Assembly (NCBI GenBank): GCA_035192965.1
Contig: CP136571.1
Span: forward strand, 2,004,501 to 2,068,500
Source of the DNA: Fuscovulum sp.
Lineage (GTDB): Bacteria; Pseudomonadota; Alphaproteobacteria; Rhodobacterales; Rhodobacteraceae
DNA length: 64,000 nt
Reading direction: 5' to 3'
Position 1 is the stretch's first letter. Every line of letters starts with the position of its first letter. A program made the position numbers and the translations under genes. Shown here one piece after another: positions 16,179 to 25,893 of this stretch. The notes beneath the pieces are model-generated. The model was not told the origin of the DNA and searched no databases. It worked only from the letters and a program-made list of their open reading frames with translations.

Positions 16179-16191
16179 GGAGGATCATACC

Positions 16192-16368
16192 ATGTCGAAA
16201 TTCTACAAAATCTGGCTGATCTTCGACCCCCGCCGCGTGTTCGTGGCTCAGGGCGTCTTCCTGTTCCTTCTCGCTGCGATGATCCACCTCGTGGTTCTGA
16301 GCAACGGGCTGAACTGGTTCCAAACCGCAGCAAGCGCCGGTGGCGCATCTGTGGTTGCGACCGAGTAA
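16192..16368 (+). CDS. pufA: Light-harvesting LH1 alpha subunit
   Basis: This is the LH1 alpha antenna polypeptide. The product is 58 residues: [21 protein letters not shown], then a single membrane helix with the bacteriochlorophyll ligand His in [12 protein letters not shown], and NGLNWFQ at the periplasmic side. GAGGA lies upstream, just after the pufB stop. A strong hairpin follows before pufL, which fits the known excess of LH1 over reaction-centre subunits. Confidence 0.98.
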   Translation: MSKFYKIWLIFDPRRVFVAQGVFLFLLAAMIHLVVLSNGLNWFQTAASAGGASVVATE

Positions 16369-16389
16369 CGATGCCGCAAGGCACTGGCT

Positions 16390-16418
16390 GCGGGCGGAGG
16401 CAATACTCCTTCGCCCGC
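16390..16418 (+). other. pufA-pufL intercistronic stabilising hairpin
   Basis: GCGGGCGGAGG (16390-16400) pairs with CCTTCGCCCGC (16408-16418) around a 7-nt loop: 11 bp with one G-T pair. In Rhodobacter the equivalent hairpins protect the pufBA segment from 3'-to-5' decay and set the LH1 to reaction-centre ratio. There is no T-run, so this is a stability element rather than a terminator. Confidence 0.8.
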
Positions 16419-16489
16419 GGCGACCCTGAACGGGTTATTCCGACGGCACCAGCGACGACCGCCGGGCGCAACACAGCGGAGAGGGAAGC

Positions 16490-17338
16490 ATGGCACTGCT
16501 CAGCTTCGAACGAAAATACCGCGTGCCAGGTGGCACGCTGATCGGCGGGAACTTGTTCGACTTCTGGGTCGGGCCTTTCTTCGTCGGTTTCTTTGGCGTC
16601 ACGACGTTCTTTTTCGCGGCGCTGGGCACGATCCTGATTTTCTATGGCACCGCCATGGAAGGCGTCTGGAACCCGTGGCTCATTTCGATTGATCCGCCGC
16701 CCGTCGAATATGGGCTGGGATTTGCACCCCTGATGGAGGGGGGCCTGTGGCAGCTCATCACGATCTGCGCGCATGGTGCCTTCATCTCATGGGCGCTGCG
16801 CGAGGTAGAGATCTGCCGCAAGCTGGGTATGGGCTTTCATGTGCCCTTTGCCTTTGCCGTGGCCATTCTTGCCTATTCCACACTTGTCGTCTTTCGCCCG
16901 CTGATGATGGGTGCCTGGGGATATGCGTTCCCCTATGGCATCTGGACGCACCTCGATTGGGTGTCGAACACGGGCTATCAATACGGCAACTTCCACTACA
17001 ACCCCGCCCACATGATTGCCGTGTCGTTCTTTTTCACGAACGCGCTCGCGCTTTCCCTGCACGGCGCCTTGATCCTGTCCGCAGCGAACCCCGAAAAGGG
17101 CAAGGAAATGCGGACGCCGGACCATGAAGACACCTATTTCCGCGATCTGATCGGTTACTCCGTTGGCACCCTCGGGATCCACCGTCTTGGCCTTCTCTTG
17201 GCGCTGAATGCGGGCTTCTGGAGCGCGGTCTGCATCATCATCTCTGGCACCATCTGGTTCGACCAGTGGGTTGTCTGGTGGGATTGGTGGCTGCAGCTGC
17301 CGTGGTGGGCTGATATCGCAGGAGGCGTAAATGGCTGA
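16490..17338 (+). CDS. pufL: Photosynthetic reaction centre subunit L
   Basis: This is the L subunit of the type II reaction centre, with five transmembrane helices. The product is 282 residues. Counting the initiator Met, the bacteriochlorophyll ligands are H154 and H174, and the iron ligands are H191 and H231. Without the Met these are exactly 153, 173, 190 and 230, as in R. sphaeroides. GEMs such as [18 protein letters not shown] and [20 protein letters not shown] are conserved. It overlaps pufM by 8 nt. Confidence 0.98.
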   Translation: MALLSFERKYRVPGGTLIGGNLFDFWVGPFFVGFFGVTTFFFAALGTILIFYGTAMEGVWNPWLISIDPPPVEYGLGFAPLMEGGLWQLITICAHGAFISWALREVEICRKLGMGFHVPFAFAVAILAYSTLVVFRPLMMGAWGYAFPYGIWTHLDWVSNTGYQYGNFHYNPAHMIAVSFFFTNALALSLHGALILSAANPEKGKEMRTPDHEDTYFRDLIGYSVGTLGIHRLGLLLALNAGFWSAVCIIISGTIWFDQWVVWWDWWLQLPWWADIAGGVNG

Positions 17339-18254
17339 GTATCAGAACATCTTCACGCAAGTGCAGGTACAGGCTTCCCCCGAAATGGGGATGGTCGAAG
17401 CGGTCGAACTCTCCAACCGGACCAAGGGGGCAAGTTTCTCCACCCTGGCCGGCTGGTTCGGAAACGCCCAACTCGGGCCCGTCTATCTGGGCACGATGGG
17501 GGTGATCTCGCTGATGTCCGGCGCGGTCTGGTTCATGTTGGTGGGGGCTTGGTACTGGTATCAGGCCGGCTTCAACCCGGCGGTCTTCATGCGGGATCTG
17601 TTCTGGTTCTCGCTCGAACCGCCGTCGTCCGACTATGGCCTGGGCTTCGCGCCCATCGCCGAAGGCGGGCTGTGGCTGATCGCGTCCTTCTTCCTGCTGG
17701 TCTCGGTTCTGGCTTGGTGGGTGCGCACCTATCTGCGCGCCGAAGCGCTGGGCATGGGCAAACATGTGAGCTGGGCCTTTGCCAGCGCCATCTGGTTGTT
17801 CCTCGTGCTGGGCCTGTTCCGCCCGATCCTGATGGGATCGTGGTCGGAAGCCGTGCCCTACGGCATCTTCAGCCACCTCGACTGGACCAACAACTTCTCG
17901 CTGACCTACGGCAACTTGTTCTACAACCCCTTCCACGCACTCTCGATCGTCTTCCTTTACGGGTCGGCCCTCTTGTTTGCGATGCACGGGGCCACCATTC
18001 TTGCGGTGTCGCGCTTCGGTGGCGACCGTGAACTGGAACAGATCGCCGATCGTGGCACCGCGTCCGAACGTGCAGCGCTCTTCTGGCGCTGGACCATGGG
18101 CTTCAATGCCACGATGGAAGGCATTCACCGTTGGGCCTGGTGGTTTGCGGTGCTGGTCACGCTGACAGGCGGTATCGGTATCCTTCTGACCGGTACAGTC
18201 GTCGACAACTGGTTCGTGTGGGCGCAAGACCACGGCTACGCGCCGCTGGATTGA
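17331..18254 (+). CDS. pufM: Photosynthetic reaction centre subunit M
   Basis: This is the M subunit of the reaction centre, with five transmembrane helices. The product is 307 residues. Ligands at the expected places are H182 and H202 (bacteriochlorophyll) and H219, E234 and H266 (non-haem iron). [36 protein letters not shown] and [14 protein letters not shown] are family signatures. It starts within pufL (8-nt overlap). No cytochrome subunit gene (pufC) follows; pufX does. Confidence 0.98.
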   Translation: MAEYQNIFTQVQVQASPEMGMVEAVELSNRTKGASFSTLAGWFGNAQLGPVYLGTMGVISLMSGAVWFMLVGAWYWYQAGFNPAVFMRDLFWFSLEPPSSDYGLGFAPIAEGGLWLIASFFLLVSVLAWWVRTYLRAEALGMGKHVSWAFASAIWLFLVLGLFRPILMGSWSEAVPYGIFSHLDWTNNFSLTYGNLFYNPFHALSIVFLYGSALLFAMHGATILAVSRFGGDRELEQIADRGTASERAALFWRWTMGFNATMEGIHRWAWWFAVLVTLTGGIGILLTGTVVDNWFVWAQDHGYAPLD

Positions 18255-18264
18255 GGGGATAACC

Positions 18265-18489
18265 ATGTCAGACAATTTCTTTGAACAGAAACCCGGCACT
18301 GCCCTGCGTTCCTGGGCGCTCTATCAGATGCTGGCGGGTGCGGGATGGGCGGCTTTGTTCCTCCTCTCGGTAGGCGCGATCCTTCTGGCAGTCTGGGGCA
18401 TCGGCCTCCTGCTGCCCGAGGAAAGCAAGCAGGCCCCTGATCCCAACGCCTTTCTGATCACGGCCCCGGCGGAAACGCAGACGGCCTGA
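18265..18489 (+). CDS. pufX: PufX, core complex quinone-channel protein
   Basis: PufX is a single-helix protein that breaks or organises the LH1 ring so that ubiquinol can leave the reaction centre; it is confined to the Rhodobacter group. The product is 74 residues, slightly short for the family (about 78-82). The N-terminal [21 protein letters not shown] precedes a helix containing Gly-rich [20 protein letters not shown], and a Pro-rich tail follows. It lies 10 bp after pufM. Confidence 0.95.
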   Translation: MSDNFFEQKPGTALRSWALYQMLAGAGWAALFLLSVGAILLAVWGIGLLLPEESKQAPDPNAFLITAPAETQTA

Positions 18490-18499
18490 CACAATCTTT

Positions 18500-18529
18500 G
18501 CCCGGGCGGGACCAACGCTCCGCCCGGGC
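18500..18529 (+). other. Strong hairpin after pufX
   Basis: GCCCGGGCGG pairs perfectly with CCGCCCGGGC around a 10-nt loop, 11 bp downstream of the pufX stop. There is no T-run. It probably protects the 3' end of the pufLMX message. Confidence 0.7.
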
Positions 18530-18611
18530 CATTACATTCGGGCCATACGCCGGCCCGGATCCGGGGCGCAACCACTGCCCGGTTCCCTTCCTGTTGGCGA
18601 CAGGGACCTGG

Positions 18612-18646
18612 TGCCGTGTGGGTTTGCTCACACGGCATCTTTTTTT
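18612..18646 (+). terminator. Intrinsic terminator between pufX and dxs
   Basis: TGCCGTGTG (18612-18620) pairs perfectly with CACACGGCA (18629-18637) around an 8-nt loop and is followed by TCTTTTTTT. It ends about 16 bp before the dxs start, so dxs expression must depend on read-through or a promoter hidden in this stretch. Confidence 0.85.
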
Positions 18647-18662
18647 CACACGGAGCATGACG

Positions 18663-20582
18663 ATGACCGATACCCCGCTTCTCGACCGTGTCTCCGGCCC
18701 CGCCGACATGAAGGCGCTGACAGATACCGATCTGGCGCGTCTGGCCCATGAGGTGCGGCGCGAGGTGATCAACACCGTCTCGCAGACCGGGGGGCATCTG
18801 GGATCATCGCTGGGCGTGGTGGAACTGACCGTCGCCATTCATGCCGTCTTTGACACCCCGCGCGACAAACTGATCTGGGACGTGGGCCATCAATGCTATC
18901 CGCACAAGATCCTGACCGGGCGGCGGGAACGCATGTCCACCCTGCGCCAAAGCGGCGGCCTTTCAGGCTTTACCAAACGCGCGGAATCCGAATTCGATCC
19001 GTTCGGGGCGGCGCACAGCTCCACCTCCATCTCTGCCGCGCTGGGCTATGCCATGGGGCGCGAGATGGGCATGCCCGTGGGTGATACCATCGCCGTGATC
19101 GGCGACGGGGCCATCACAGCCGGCATGGCCTATGAGGCGATGAACCACGCAGGCCATCTGGGCAAGCGGCTGTTCGTGATCCTGAACGACAATGACATGA
19201 GCATCGCGCCTCCGGTGGGGGCCTTGTCGAAATACCTCAATGAAATCGCGGCCAAGGGGCCGCTTGCGCTGTTCAAGGCGGCGGCGGAAGAGTTCGAATC
19301 CCATCTGCCCGGCCCCATGCGCGACGGCGCGCGCCGCGCGCGGCAACTCGTCACCGGGATGCCCGGCGGCGGCACATTGTTCGAGGAACTGGGCTTCTCC
19401 TATATCGGCCCGATCGATGGCCATGACATGGGGCAGGTTCTGCAAACCCTGCGCGCCGCGCGGGCGCGGGCCACAGGGCCGGTGCTGATCCACGCTGTCA
19501 CCGTCAAGGGCAAGGGCTTTGCCCCGGCGGAAAGCGCGGCCGACAAATACCACGGCGTGTCGAAATTCGACCGGGTCACCGGCGAACAGGCCAAGGCCAA
19601 ATCCAACGCCCCTGCCTATACCACCGTCTTCGGCAATGCCCTGACGGACGAGGCCGCGCGCGATCCCAAGGTGGTGGCGATCACGGCGGCCATGCCGTCG
19701 GGCACCGGGCTAGATATCATGGCGAAACGCTTTGCGAGCCGCGTTTTCGATGTGGGCATTGCCGAACAGCACGGCGTGACATTTGCCGCCGGCATGGCGG
19801 CGGCAGGGCTGAAACCCGTCTGCGCCATCTACTCCACCTTCCTGCAGCGCGGCTATGACCAGATCGTCCATGACGTGGCGCTCCAAGGCCTGCCGGTGCG
19901 CTTTGCCATCGACCGCGCCGGTCTGGTGGGGCAGGACGGGGCCACCCATGCCGGGGCCTTCGACATCGGCTTCCTCGCCAATCTGCCGGGCTTTACCGTC
20001 ATGGCGGCGGGGGATGAGGCAGAGCTTGTCCACATGGTCGCCACCGCCATTGCGCATGACGAAGGCCCCATCGCCTTCCGCTATCCGCGCGGCGAAGGGA
20101 TGGGCGTCGACATGCCCGTCCGCGGCGTGCCGCTGGAGATCGGCAAGGGTCGGGTGATGAAGGTGGGGTCGGATGCCGCCATCCTGTCCTATGGCGCACA
20201 TCTGTCCGAAGCCCTGGCCGCGGCGGAACTGCTCGAGGCCGAGGGGATTTCCATCACCGTGGCCGATGCCCGCTTTGCCAAGCCACTGGATACCCGGCTG
20301 ATCGACATGCTGGTCGAAGATCACCGGGCATTGATCACGCTGGAAACGGGGGCCACAGGCGGCTTTGGCGCGCTGGTCCTGCACCATCTGGCCAATACCG
20401 GTGGGCTGGAAAAGGGCCGCGCGATCCGCACCATGACCTTGCCGGATCGCTTCATCGATCAGGCCAGCCCCGCGCAAATGTATCAATGGGCCGGATTGTC
20501 GGCGGCAGATATCGCAATGACCGTGCGCGCAGCCCTTGGCCGTGCGGAAACCGTCGCAAGACCGGGTCTGCGGATCGTCTGA
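18663..20582 (+). CDS. dxs: 1-deoxy-D-xylulose-5-phosphate synthase
   Basis: DXS is the thiamine-dependent enzyme that condenses pyruvate and glyceraldehyde 3-phosphate, the first step of the MEP isoprenoid pathway feeding carotenoids and the phytyl tail. The product is 639 residues, the normal length. Motifs: [14 protein letters not shown], the ThDP-binding [18 protein letters not shown]...NDNDMSI, and [12 protein letters not shown] in the second domain. ATG 18663 is preferred over ATG 18657 because GGAG lies seven bases before it. Downstream of puf is a known Rhodobacter position for dxs. Confidence 0.96.
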   Translation: MTDTPLLDRVSGPADMKALTDTDLARLAHEVRREVINTVSQTGGHLGSSLGVVELTVAIHAVFDTPRDKLIWDVGHQCYPHKILTGRRERMSTLRQSGGLSGFTKRAESEFDPFGAAHSSTSISAALGYAMGREMGMPVGDTIAVIGDGAITAGMAYEAMNHAGHLGKRLFVILNDNDMSIAPPVGALSKYLNEIAAKGPLALFKAAAEEFESHLPGPMRDGARRARQLVTGMPGGGTLFEELGFSYIGPIDGHDMGQVLQTLRAARARATGPVLIHAVTVKGKGFAPAESAADKYHGVSKFDRVTGEQAKAKSNAPAYTTVFGNALTDEAARDPKVVAITAAMPSGTGLDIMAKRFASRVFDVGIAEQHGVTFAAGMAAAGLKPVCAIYSTFLQRGYDQIVHDVALQGLPVRFAIDRAGLVGQDGATHAGAFDIGFLANLPGFTVMAAGDEAELVHMVATAIAHDEGPIAFRYPRGEGMGVDMPVRGVPLEIGKGRVMKVGSDAAILSYGAHLSEALAAAELLEAEGISITVADARFAKPLDTRLIDMLVEDHRALITLETGATGGFGALVLHHLANTGGLEKGRAIRTMTLPDRFIDQASPAQMYQWAGLSAADIAMTVRAALGRAETVARPGLRIV

Positions 20583-20590
20583 TCCCGCCC

Positions 20591-20653
20591 CAACGAATTT
20601 CCTGCGAAAATTCAGGGGCGTCCGGCGCCTGATTTTTCGCAGAAAAATTGTTG
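20591..20653. terminator. Long inverted repeat between convergent dxs and FAH gene
   Basis: Two 26-nt arms (20591-20616 and 20628-20653) match at 22 of 26 positions and form a large hairpin in either strand. The core TTyCTGCGAAAAwTC is shared with the crtA-bchI palindromes at 1657-1674 and 1703-1729. The position between convergent stops suggests a bidirectional transcription end. Confidence 0.6.
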
Positions 20654-20661
20654 GCGGCGTC

Positions 20662-21507
20662 TCAGGCCCGCCCGACGCGCTGGGTCTGCACGCCCAGCCC
20701 GTCGATCCCCAGCCGCATCACCTCGCCACCTTTCAGATAGACCGGCGCAGGTTTCTGCCCCATGCCCACGCCGGGCGGGGTACCGGTGGAAATCACATCA
20801 CCGGGATGCAGGGTCATGAACTGGCTCACGTAATGCACCAGATGGCGCACGCCAAAGACCATCGTCCGGGTCGATCCGTTCTGATAGCGGTGCCCGTCCA
20901 CCTCCAGCCACATACCCAGATCCTGCGGATCAGCCACCTCATCCGCCGTCACCAGCCAGGGGCCAAGCGGGCCAAAGGTATCGCAGCCCTTGCCCTTGTC
21001 CCAGGTGCCGCCGCGTTCGATCTGAAACTCGCGCTCGGACACGTCATTGATCACGCAATAGCCCGCGACATGATCCATTGCCTCTGCCTCGCTGACATAA
21101 GACGCGCGCTTGCCGATCACCACGCCAAGCTCCACCTCCCAATCCGTCTTGACCGATCCGCGCGGGATCAGCACCTCGTCATTCGGGCCGACGATGGCGG
21201 AATTGGCTTTCAGAAAGATCACCGGCTCTTTCGGCACGGGCAGGCCCGATTCTGCCGCGTGATCGGCATAGTTCAGGCCGATGCAGATGAACTTGCCCAC
21301 CTGCCCGACGCAGGGGCCGATGCGCGATGCGGCATCCAGTACGGGCAGGGTGGCCGGGTCGATCGCGCGGATGCGGGCCAGACCTTCGGGCGTCAGCACA
21401 TCGCCCGCGATATCGGGAACGATCCCGGCCAGACTGCGGATCGCGCCGCCTGCATCGACCATCGCCGGAACCTCGGCCCCCGCATTCCCCACGCGCAACA
21501 GTTTCAT
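20662..21507 (-). CDS. Fumarylacetoacetate hydrolase family protein
   Basis: FAH-fold enzymes cleave or isomerise beta-diketo acids (acylpyruvases, 2-hydroxyhepta-2,4-diene-dioate isomerase, ureidoglycolate-lyase-like). The product is 281 residues. The catalytic segment CIGLNYADHAAESG is followed by metal-ligand motif DWEVELGVVIGK and the closing GDVISTGTPPGVGMG and PVYLKGGEV. The start is taken at 21507 with GGGAGGA just upstream. It is convergent with dxs and divergent from the PIMT-like gene. The precise substrate cannot be told from sequence. Confidence 0.85.
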   Translation of the reverse strand: MKLLRVGNAGAEVPAMVDAGGAIRSLAGIVPDIAGDVLTPEGLARIRAIDPATLPVLDAASRIGPCVGQVGKFICIGLNYADHAAESGLPVPKEPVIFLKANSAIVGPNDEVLIPRGSVKTDWEVELGVVIGKRASYVSEAEAMDHVAGYCVINDVSEREFQIERGGTWDKGKGCDTFGPLGPWLVTADEVADPQDLGMWLEVDGHRYQNGSTRTMVFGVRHLVHYVSQFMTLHPGDVISTGTPPGVGMGQKPAPVYLKGGEVMRLGIDGLGVQTQRVGRA

Positions 21508-21726
21508 GCCATCCTCCCGTTTCAGCCGGGGCAGGGAACCCCGAAGCCGGGGCATTTGCAACCCCCCGACTGGCGCTTCACCGCGGCCTCTGGGATCCCT
21601 CGCAAAGCGTTGCATCGCCACGACAAGGGCCTTCACTTTGCGGCGCGTCTGCCCATGGGCCGTTGCCCCTCTGCGGGAAGTGTGGCAGAGAGTTATTGAA
21701 CGCGACCATACAGATGAGTTCGGATG

Positions 21727-22380
21727 ATGAGCGACTTCGCAACCCGGCGGGTGATGATGGTAGACACGCAGGTGCGTCCGTCAGACGTGACCAAGTTCCC
21801 GATCATCGAAGCCATGCTCGCCGTCCCGCGTGAGGTGTTTGTCCCCTCCGCACGGCGCGAAGCGGCCTATGTTGGCGAAAACCTCGACATCGCGCCGGGG
21901 CGGGTGGTTCTGGAGCCCCGCACGCTGGCAAAACTGCTCGATGCGCTGGATGTGCAGCCTGGGGAACTGGTGCTCGATCTGGGCTGCGGGCTGGGCTATT
22001 CGACCGCCGTCATCGCGCGGCTGGCTGATGCCGTGGTGGCCGTTGAAGAAGACGAATCTCTGGCCGCCGAGGCGCAGCGCACGCTGTCTGCCGAAGGTGT
22101 GGACAACGCCGCCGTTGTTGTCGGACCGCTCGCCGCAGGCGATGCCCGCCATGCGCCGTTCGACGTGATTACCATTCAGGGCGGGGTCGAGGTGGTGCCA
22201 GAGGCATTGCTGGCGCAGCTCAAGGAAGGCGGTCGCATCGGCGCCGTTTTCATGGAAGGTGCCCTTGGCACGGCCCGCATCGGCTACAAGATTGATGGCG
22301 TTGTGTCCTGGCGGCAGGTTTTCAACGCGGCGGCCCCTGTGCTGCCGGGGTTTTCGGCAGCGCGCGGTTTCGTGCTCTGA
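21727..22380 (+). CDS. Protein-L-isoaspartate O-methyltransferase family protein
   Basis: This is a SAM-dependent methyltransferase of the PIMT family, which repairs isoaspartyl residues. The product is 217 residues. The N-terminal [22 protein letters not shown] and [16 protein letters not shown], and the SAM motif [19 protein letters not shown], fit the family. The PIMT signature around the active Thr/Ser is weakly conserved, so genuine repair activity is unsure. An ATG at 21724 is equally possible. It precedes the TolC gene by 94 bp, a common pairing in Rhodobacterales. Confidence 0.8.
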   Translation: MSDFATRRVMMVDTQVRPSDVTKFPIIEAMLAVPREVFVPSARREAAYVGENLDIAPGRVVLEPRTLAKLLDALDVQPGELVLDLGCGLGYSTAVIARLADAVVAVEEDESLAAEAQRTLSAEGVDNAAVVVGPLAAGDARHAPFDVITIQGGVEVVPEALLAQLKEGGRIGAVFMEGALGTARIGYKIDGVVSWRQVFNAAAPVLPGFSAARGFVL

Positions 22381-22474
22381 CATGACGGATGGGATCTGCG
22401 CCGGCCCTGTTCTGGCGCGCGCGGATGCAAGGCAATAAAGGCGGCCGGATCGCCCAAGTCGGATAGGCAGGATT

Positions 22475-23839
22475 ATGATGCGTGGTTTCCTTGCAGCAGT
22501 TGCGGTCTCCGTTCTGGGCATGTCCGCCCCGGCGGTGCAGGCCGAAACGCTCGCCGATGCGCTGGCCTCGGCCTACAAGAACTCAAAACTCCTCGATCAG
22601 AACGAGGCCTTGCTGCGCGCCGCCGATGAAGACGTGGCGGATGCCGTGGCAAAGCTGCGGCCTGTGGTCAATTTCGTGGCGCAGTCGGAGAACACCAACA
22701 ACACCCCCGATGTCGCCGGCAATGACAGCCTGCAATCCACCCTGTCGCTGGCCGCAGAATGGACGGTGTTTGATTTCGGGCGCGGGCGGCTGGGTGTCGA
22801 AATTGCCAAGGAAACCGTCCTCGCCACGCGCGAGGCGCTGAAGGATATTGAGGCGCAGGTTCTGCAGTCCGCCGTCAGTGCCTATGTCGAGGTGCGCCTT
22901 CAGGCCGAGATTGTGGCCCTGCGCCAATCCAACGTCCGGCTCATCACGCAGGAACTGCGCGCCGCGCAGGACCGGTTCGAAGTGGGCGAGGTGACGCGCA
23001 CCGATGTGGCCATCGCCGAAGCGCGGCAAGCGGCTGCCCGGTCGGGTCTTGCCGCCGCGCAGGGTGATTTTCAGGTGGCCCGCGAACGCTATCGTGCCGT
23101 GACCGGGGCCTATCCGGGCAATCTGGCCGGACTTCCCCCGCTGCCCAAGACCGCGCGGTCGATGGAAGAGGCGCGGATGATCGGTCTGCGCAGCAATCCC
23201 GATATCTTGCAGGCCCAGCGTCAGGTTACCGTCGCCCAACTCGGGGTAGAGGCGGCCAAGGCCGGGATGCGCCCGTCAATCGACCTGAACGCCAGTATCG
23301 CGCAGGGCCTTGATCAGGACGTCCGCCGCGACAGCCTGTCCCTGTCTTTCAACCAGACGCTCTATGCCGGGGGCCGCTTGTCCTCGGCACATCGTGCGGC
23401 GCTGGCCAACAAAGAGGCGTTCGAGGCGAATCTGCTGAATACCACCATCACGGTTGGCGAAAATGTCGGCAACGCCTGGACCGCACTCGAAGTTGCGGCG
23501 GCCTCCATTCAGGCAAGCAGCCTGCAGGTGCAGGCGGCGCAAACGGCCTTTGACGGGGTGCGTGAAGAGGCAACCTTGGGCGCGCGGACCACACTGGATG
23601 TGCTGAACGCTGAACAGGAACTGCTGGATGCCCGCGCGACAAAGCTTCAGGCCGAAGCGCAGCGTTATGTCGGTGTCTACAACCTGCTGGCGGCGATGGG
23701 GCTGTTGTCGGTCGAACACCTGAACCTTGGCGTGCCGACCTATGACCCCGCGCTGTACTATAACGCGGTCAAGAATGCGCCTGTGACCAGCCCGCAGGGC
23801 AAGAAACTGCAACGCATCCTTGACCGCATCGACGATTGA
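22475..23839 (+). CDS. tolC: TolC-family outer membrane efflux/secretion channel
   Basis: TolC-type trimeric channels span the outer membrane and periplasm for type I secretion and efflux. The product is 454 residues with a signal peptide cut after AVQA. Long coiled-coil repeats typical of outer membrane efflux proteins follow (LAEALASAYKNSKLL-like start, then ALKDIEAQVLQSAVSAYVEV, GEVTRTDVAIAEARQAAAR and GARTTLDVLNAEQELLDAR). The inner-membrane partners are not adjacent. The MsbA-like exporter at 28150 is not an obvious partner. Confidence 0.92.
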   Translation: MMRGFLAAVAVSVLGMSAPAVQAETLADALASAYKNSKLLDQNEALLRAADEDVADAVAKLRPVVNFVAQSENTNNTPDVAGNDSLQSTLSLAAEWTVFDFGRGRLGVEIAKETVLATREALKDIEAQVLQSAVSAYVEVRLQAEIVALRQSNVRLITQELRAAQDRFEVGEVTRTDVAIAEARQAAARSGLAAAQGDFQVARERYRAVTGAYPGNLAGLPPLPKTARSMEEARMIGLRSNPDILQAQRQVTVAQLGVEAAKAGMRPSIDLNASIAQGLDQDVRRDSLSLSFNQTLYAGGRLSSAHRAALANKEAFEANLLNTTITVGENVGNAWTALEVAAASIQASSLQVQAAQTAFDGVREEATLGARTTLDVLNAEQELLDARATKLQAEAQRYVGVYNLLAAMGLLSVEHLNLGVPTYDPALYYNAVKNAPVTSPQGKKLQRILDRIDD

Positions 23840-23968
23840 TCCGGCGTGCAGCCGGGCAACGGCAGGGCGCGAAGCGTTGTCTGATGCTGCGTGTTCCTTG
23901 ATCTCGCCTTGGTTGTGGGCAATAGATTCGTCTGGAAACGGCCAATTGCCGAGGAGGTTCGACCCGAA

Positions 23969-25243
23969 ATGTCCGAGCGGTTGAATTCCGTCGATATCGA
24001 AGACGTGCTGTCATCCATCCGCCGTCTGGTGTCTGACGATCTGCGCCCTGCCGCAAAGGGCACCGTGCCGCCTGCCGCACCGGTGGAACCACCACAGGCG
24101 GACAAGCTGATCCTGACCCCCGCCCTGCGCATCGCGCCCGAACCGGACGAACCCGCGCCCATGGCAGAGCCCGAGGCCGCGCCGGCCCCGGTTCAGCCCA
24201 CCGTTCAGCCCCCCATGCAAGAGGCTGCGCCCTCTGAACCTGTCATGTCCTTCCATTCCATCCGCCTCGAACGCGGCGCGGCCCGGCTGGACGCGGTGAT
24301 GGGGCAGGTCGCGCGCGGGCTGGAATCCGGACCGGGCGATTGGGAAACGGCGGCAGAGCCGCCCGCGCGGTTCGAATCCGATTGGGCAGAGGCAGAGCCT
24401 GCGCAGGCGCCCGCAAATGATGACGCGGTGGCCGATGCGCCAGAGCCGCTGATGCCAGAACCGCTGACGCTGCGCGATCCGCAGCTGGCCGAAGACATCT
24501 GGACCGTGTCCGAAAGCGAAGCGCCCTTTGTCGATCTCGACAGCGATTTCGAGGTCGAGGCCGTGCTCGGCACCGATCCGATCGCCGATATCGCTGACGT
24601 TGCGCCGTTTGAAGCAGATCCGATCCCGGCAATGGATGCGCTGGATCAGGTGATCGACGACCCCCGTGATGTAACCAGTGACATGACCAGCGATGCCCTT
24701 GCCGATGCCTGGCCCGTTCAGGATTGGGCCGCAGCGGGTGAGCCGGACATCCTGCTTGACGTGGACGCGCAAGACGCGCCCGATGATGCAGGCTGGCCCG
24801 AACCCGAGGCCGCGACCATCGACAGTCAGCCCGTCGCCATGGCCGAGGAGCCCGCGATGACAGACAAGGACGATCCCGCCGATCTGCCGGATTGGGCCCG
24901 CATGGAGACAGAGCCGGTCGATGCCGACCCTGTTGAAATCGGACCGCCCGTCACCCCGGCCGCCGCCGCGCATCAAGGCAGCACCGATCCCCGCTGGGCA
25001 GATGCTGCCGAAGCGGAAATCCGGCGCGAGCTTGAGGATGAGGTGACAGCCTCCGCCTTCGCCCGCTTTGCCGATGATGATCTGGATGACCGCGCCTTTG
25101 ACGAGGATATGCTGCGCGATCTGGTGCGCGACATCATCCGCGAAGAATTGCAGGGTGCCTTGGGCGAACGGATCACCCGCAATGTGCGCAAGTTGGTCCG
25201 GGCCGAAATCGCCCGCGCGCTGGCTGTGCGCGATTTCGAATAA
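23969..25243 (+). CDS. Acidic PopZ-like (DUF2497-type) protein
   Basis: The 424-residue product has three parts. The N-terminal motif DIEDVLSSIRRLVSDD resembles the PopZ/DUF2497 start motif. A long Pro/Asp/Glu/Ala-rich low-complexity middle (about residues 30-330) follows. A charged C-terminal helical region contains MLRDLVRDIIREELQ and ITRNVRKLVRAEIARAL. PopZ-like proteins self-assemble at cell poles, the acidic linker keeping the condensate fluid. That role here is inference. The start is taken at ATG 23969, behind GAGGAGG. A strong terminator follows. Confidence 0.6.
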   Translation: MSERLNSVDIEDVLSSIRRLVSDDLRPAAKGTVPPAAPVEPPQADKLILTPALRIAPEPDEPAPMAEPEAAPAPVQPTVQPPMQEAAPSEPVMSFHSIRLERGAARLDAVMGQVARGLESGPGDWETAAEPPARFESDWAEAEPAQAPANDDAVADAPEPLMPEPLTLRDPQLAEDIWTVSESEAPFVDLDSDFEVEAVLGTDPIADIADVAPFEADPIPAMDALDQVIDDPRDVTSDMTSDALADAWPVQDWAAAGEPDILLDVDAQDAPDDAGWPEPEAATIDSQPVAMAEEPAMTDKDDPADLPDWARMETEPVDADPVEIGPPVTPAAAAHQGSTDPRWADAAEAEIRRELEDEVTASAFARFADDDLDDRAFDEDMLRDLVRDIIREELQGALGERITRNVRKLVRAEIARALAVRDFE

Positions 25244-25294
25244 GCGCGGCCTGCGGGGCCTTTGCGCCCCGACCTTCACGGAACACCGCAACGA

Positions 25295-25320
25295 AAAACG
25301 CGCCCCTTGGGGCGCGTTTT
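25295..25320. terminator. Bidirectional intrinsic terminator
   Basis: AAAACGCGCCCC and GGGGCGCGTTTT form a GC-rich stem ending in T on the plus strand and, by symmetry, on the minus strand. It lies between the convergent PopZ-like gene and the small gene at 25344-25670. Confidence 0.85.
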
Positions 25321-25343
25321 CTATTCTGCCGACGGGGCAGTGA

Positions 25344-25670
25344 TCAGGCGGCTTCGGCCTGATCCGCCTCAAGCGCGTGGCGGCGTTCGGATTCTTCGCG
25401 CGACAGCGCGACCGACGTACGCACGCCCTTGGCGACGAAATCCATAAGGCCCTTCACCACCCGCTCATTCGGGTCGATCCCGGCGCAGGACAGCACTTCA
25501 CGCCCGTCACGCGACCGCGCCCAACGGGCGATCTGTTCCGGCCCGTTGCCGTACTTCTTGTCATCTGCAATCGCATCATCGAGCGCAGCAAGGACCACGG
25601 CAGCGAAAAGCTTGCGCGCCCGCTGGCCTTGTTCGTAATTGAAGGCGGTGCCATCAACGAAATCGAGCAT
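25344..25670 (-). CDS. Conserved hypothetical protein (possibly DUF6280)
   Basis: This is a small soluble alpha-helical protein of 108 residues, beginning [21 protein letters not shown] and ending in a charged tail ([18 protein letters not shown]). It contains [36 protein letters not shown] recall similar small proteins in Rhodobacterales under DUF6280 but cannot check. No catalytic motif is evident. The start at 25670 is preferred over the longer frame (25766) because the extra N terminus runs into the divergent efp promoter region. Confidence 0.6.
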   Translation of the reverse strand: MLDFVDGTAFNYEQGQRARKLFAAVVLAALDDAIADDKKYGNGPEQIARWARSRDGREVLSCAGIDPNERVVKGLMDFVAKGVRTSVALSREESERRHALEADQAEAA

Positions 25671-25718
25671 CTCGTCGTTTCCTGTTCTTGTCTTGTCTTT
25701 TCTGGCGTCCGGCGAATA

Positions 25719-25732
25719 TGACCATTTGGTCA
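25719..25732. promoter_or_regulatory. Palindrome TGACCA-TT-TGGTCA in divergent promoter region
   Basis: Six-base perfect arms with a 2-bp spacer lie between the small gene at 25344-25670 and efp. This is operator-like in form; the regulator is unknown. Confidence 0.4.
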
Positions 25733-25893
25733 CGATTCGGTATTGTTCTTTTAACAGGACTGCCATGCATTTGCCGCATGTCTTTCCTGTATCGGTACAA
25801 TATATCGTCGGCTTGCCTTGGATGTGCCTGCAAGATATAGGCCACGTTCAGAATTCTTCAACCATTTCCGCCATAATCCGGACACCCACCGAC

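Noticed and set aside
16390-16418. pufA-pufL hairpin as a transcription terminator
   Set aside because: There is no T-run and pufLM must be cotranscribed; the established role of this hairpin is message stability.
24011-25372. 453-codon minus-strand open frame opposite the PopZ-like gene
   Set aside because: The plus-strand frame has a recognisable N-terminal motif, ribosome site and terminator. The antisense frame is Gly/Arg/His-rich and runs through that terminator.
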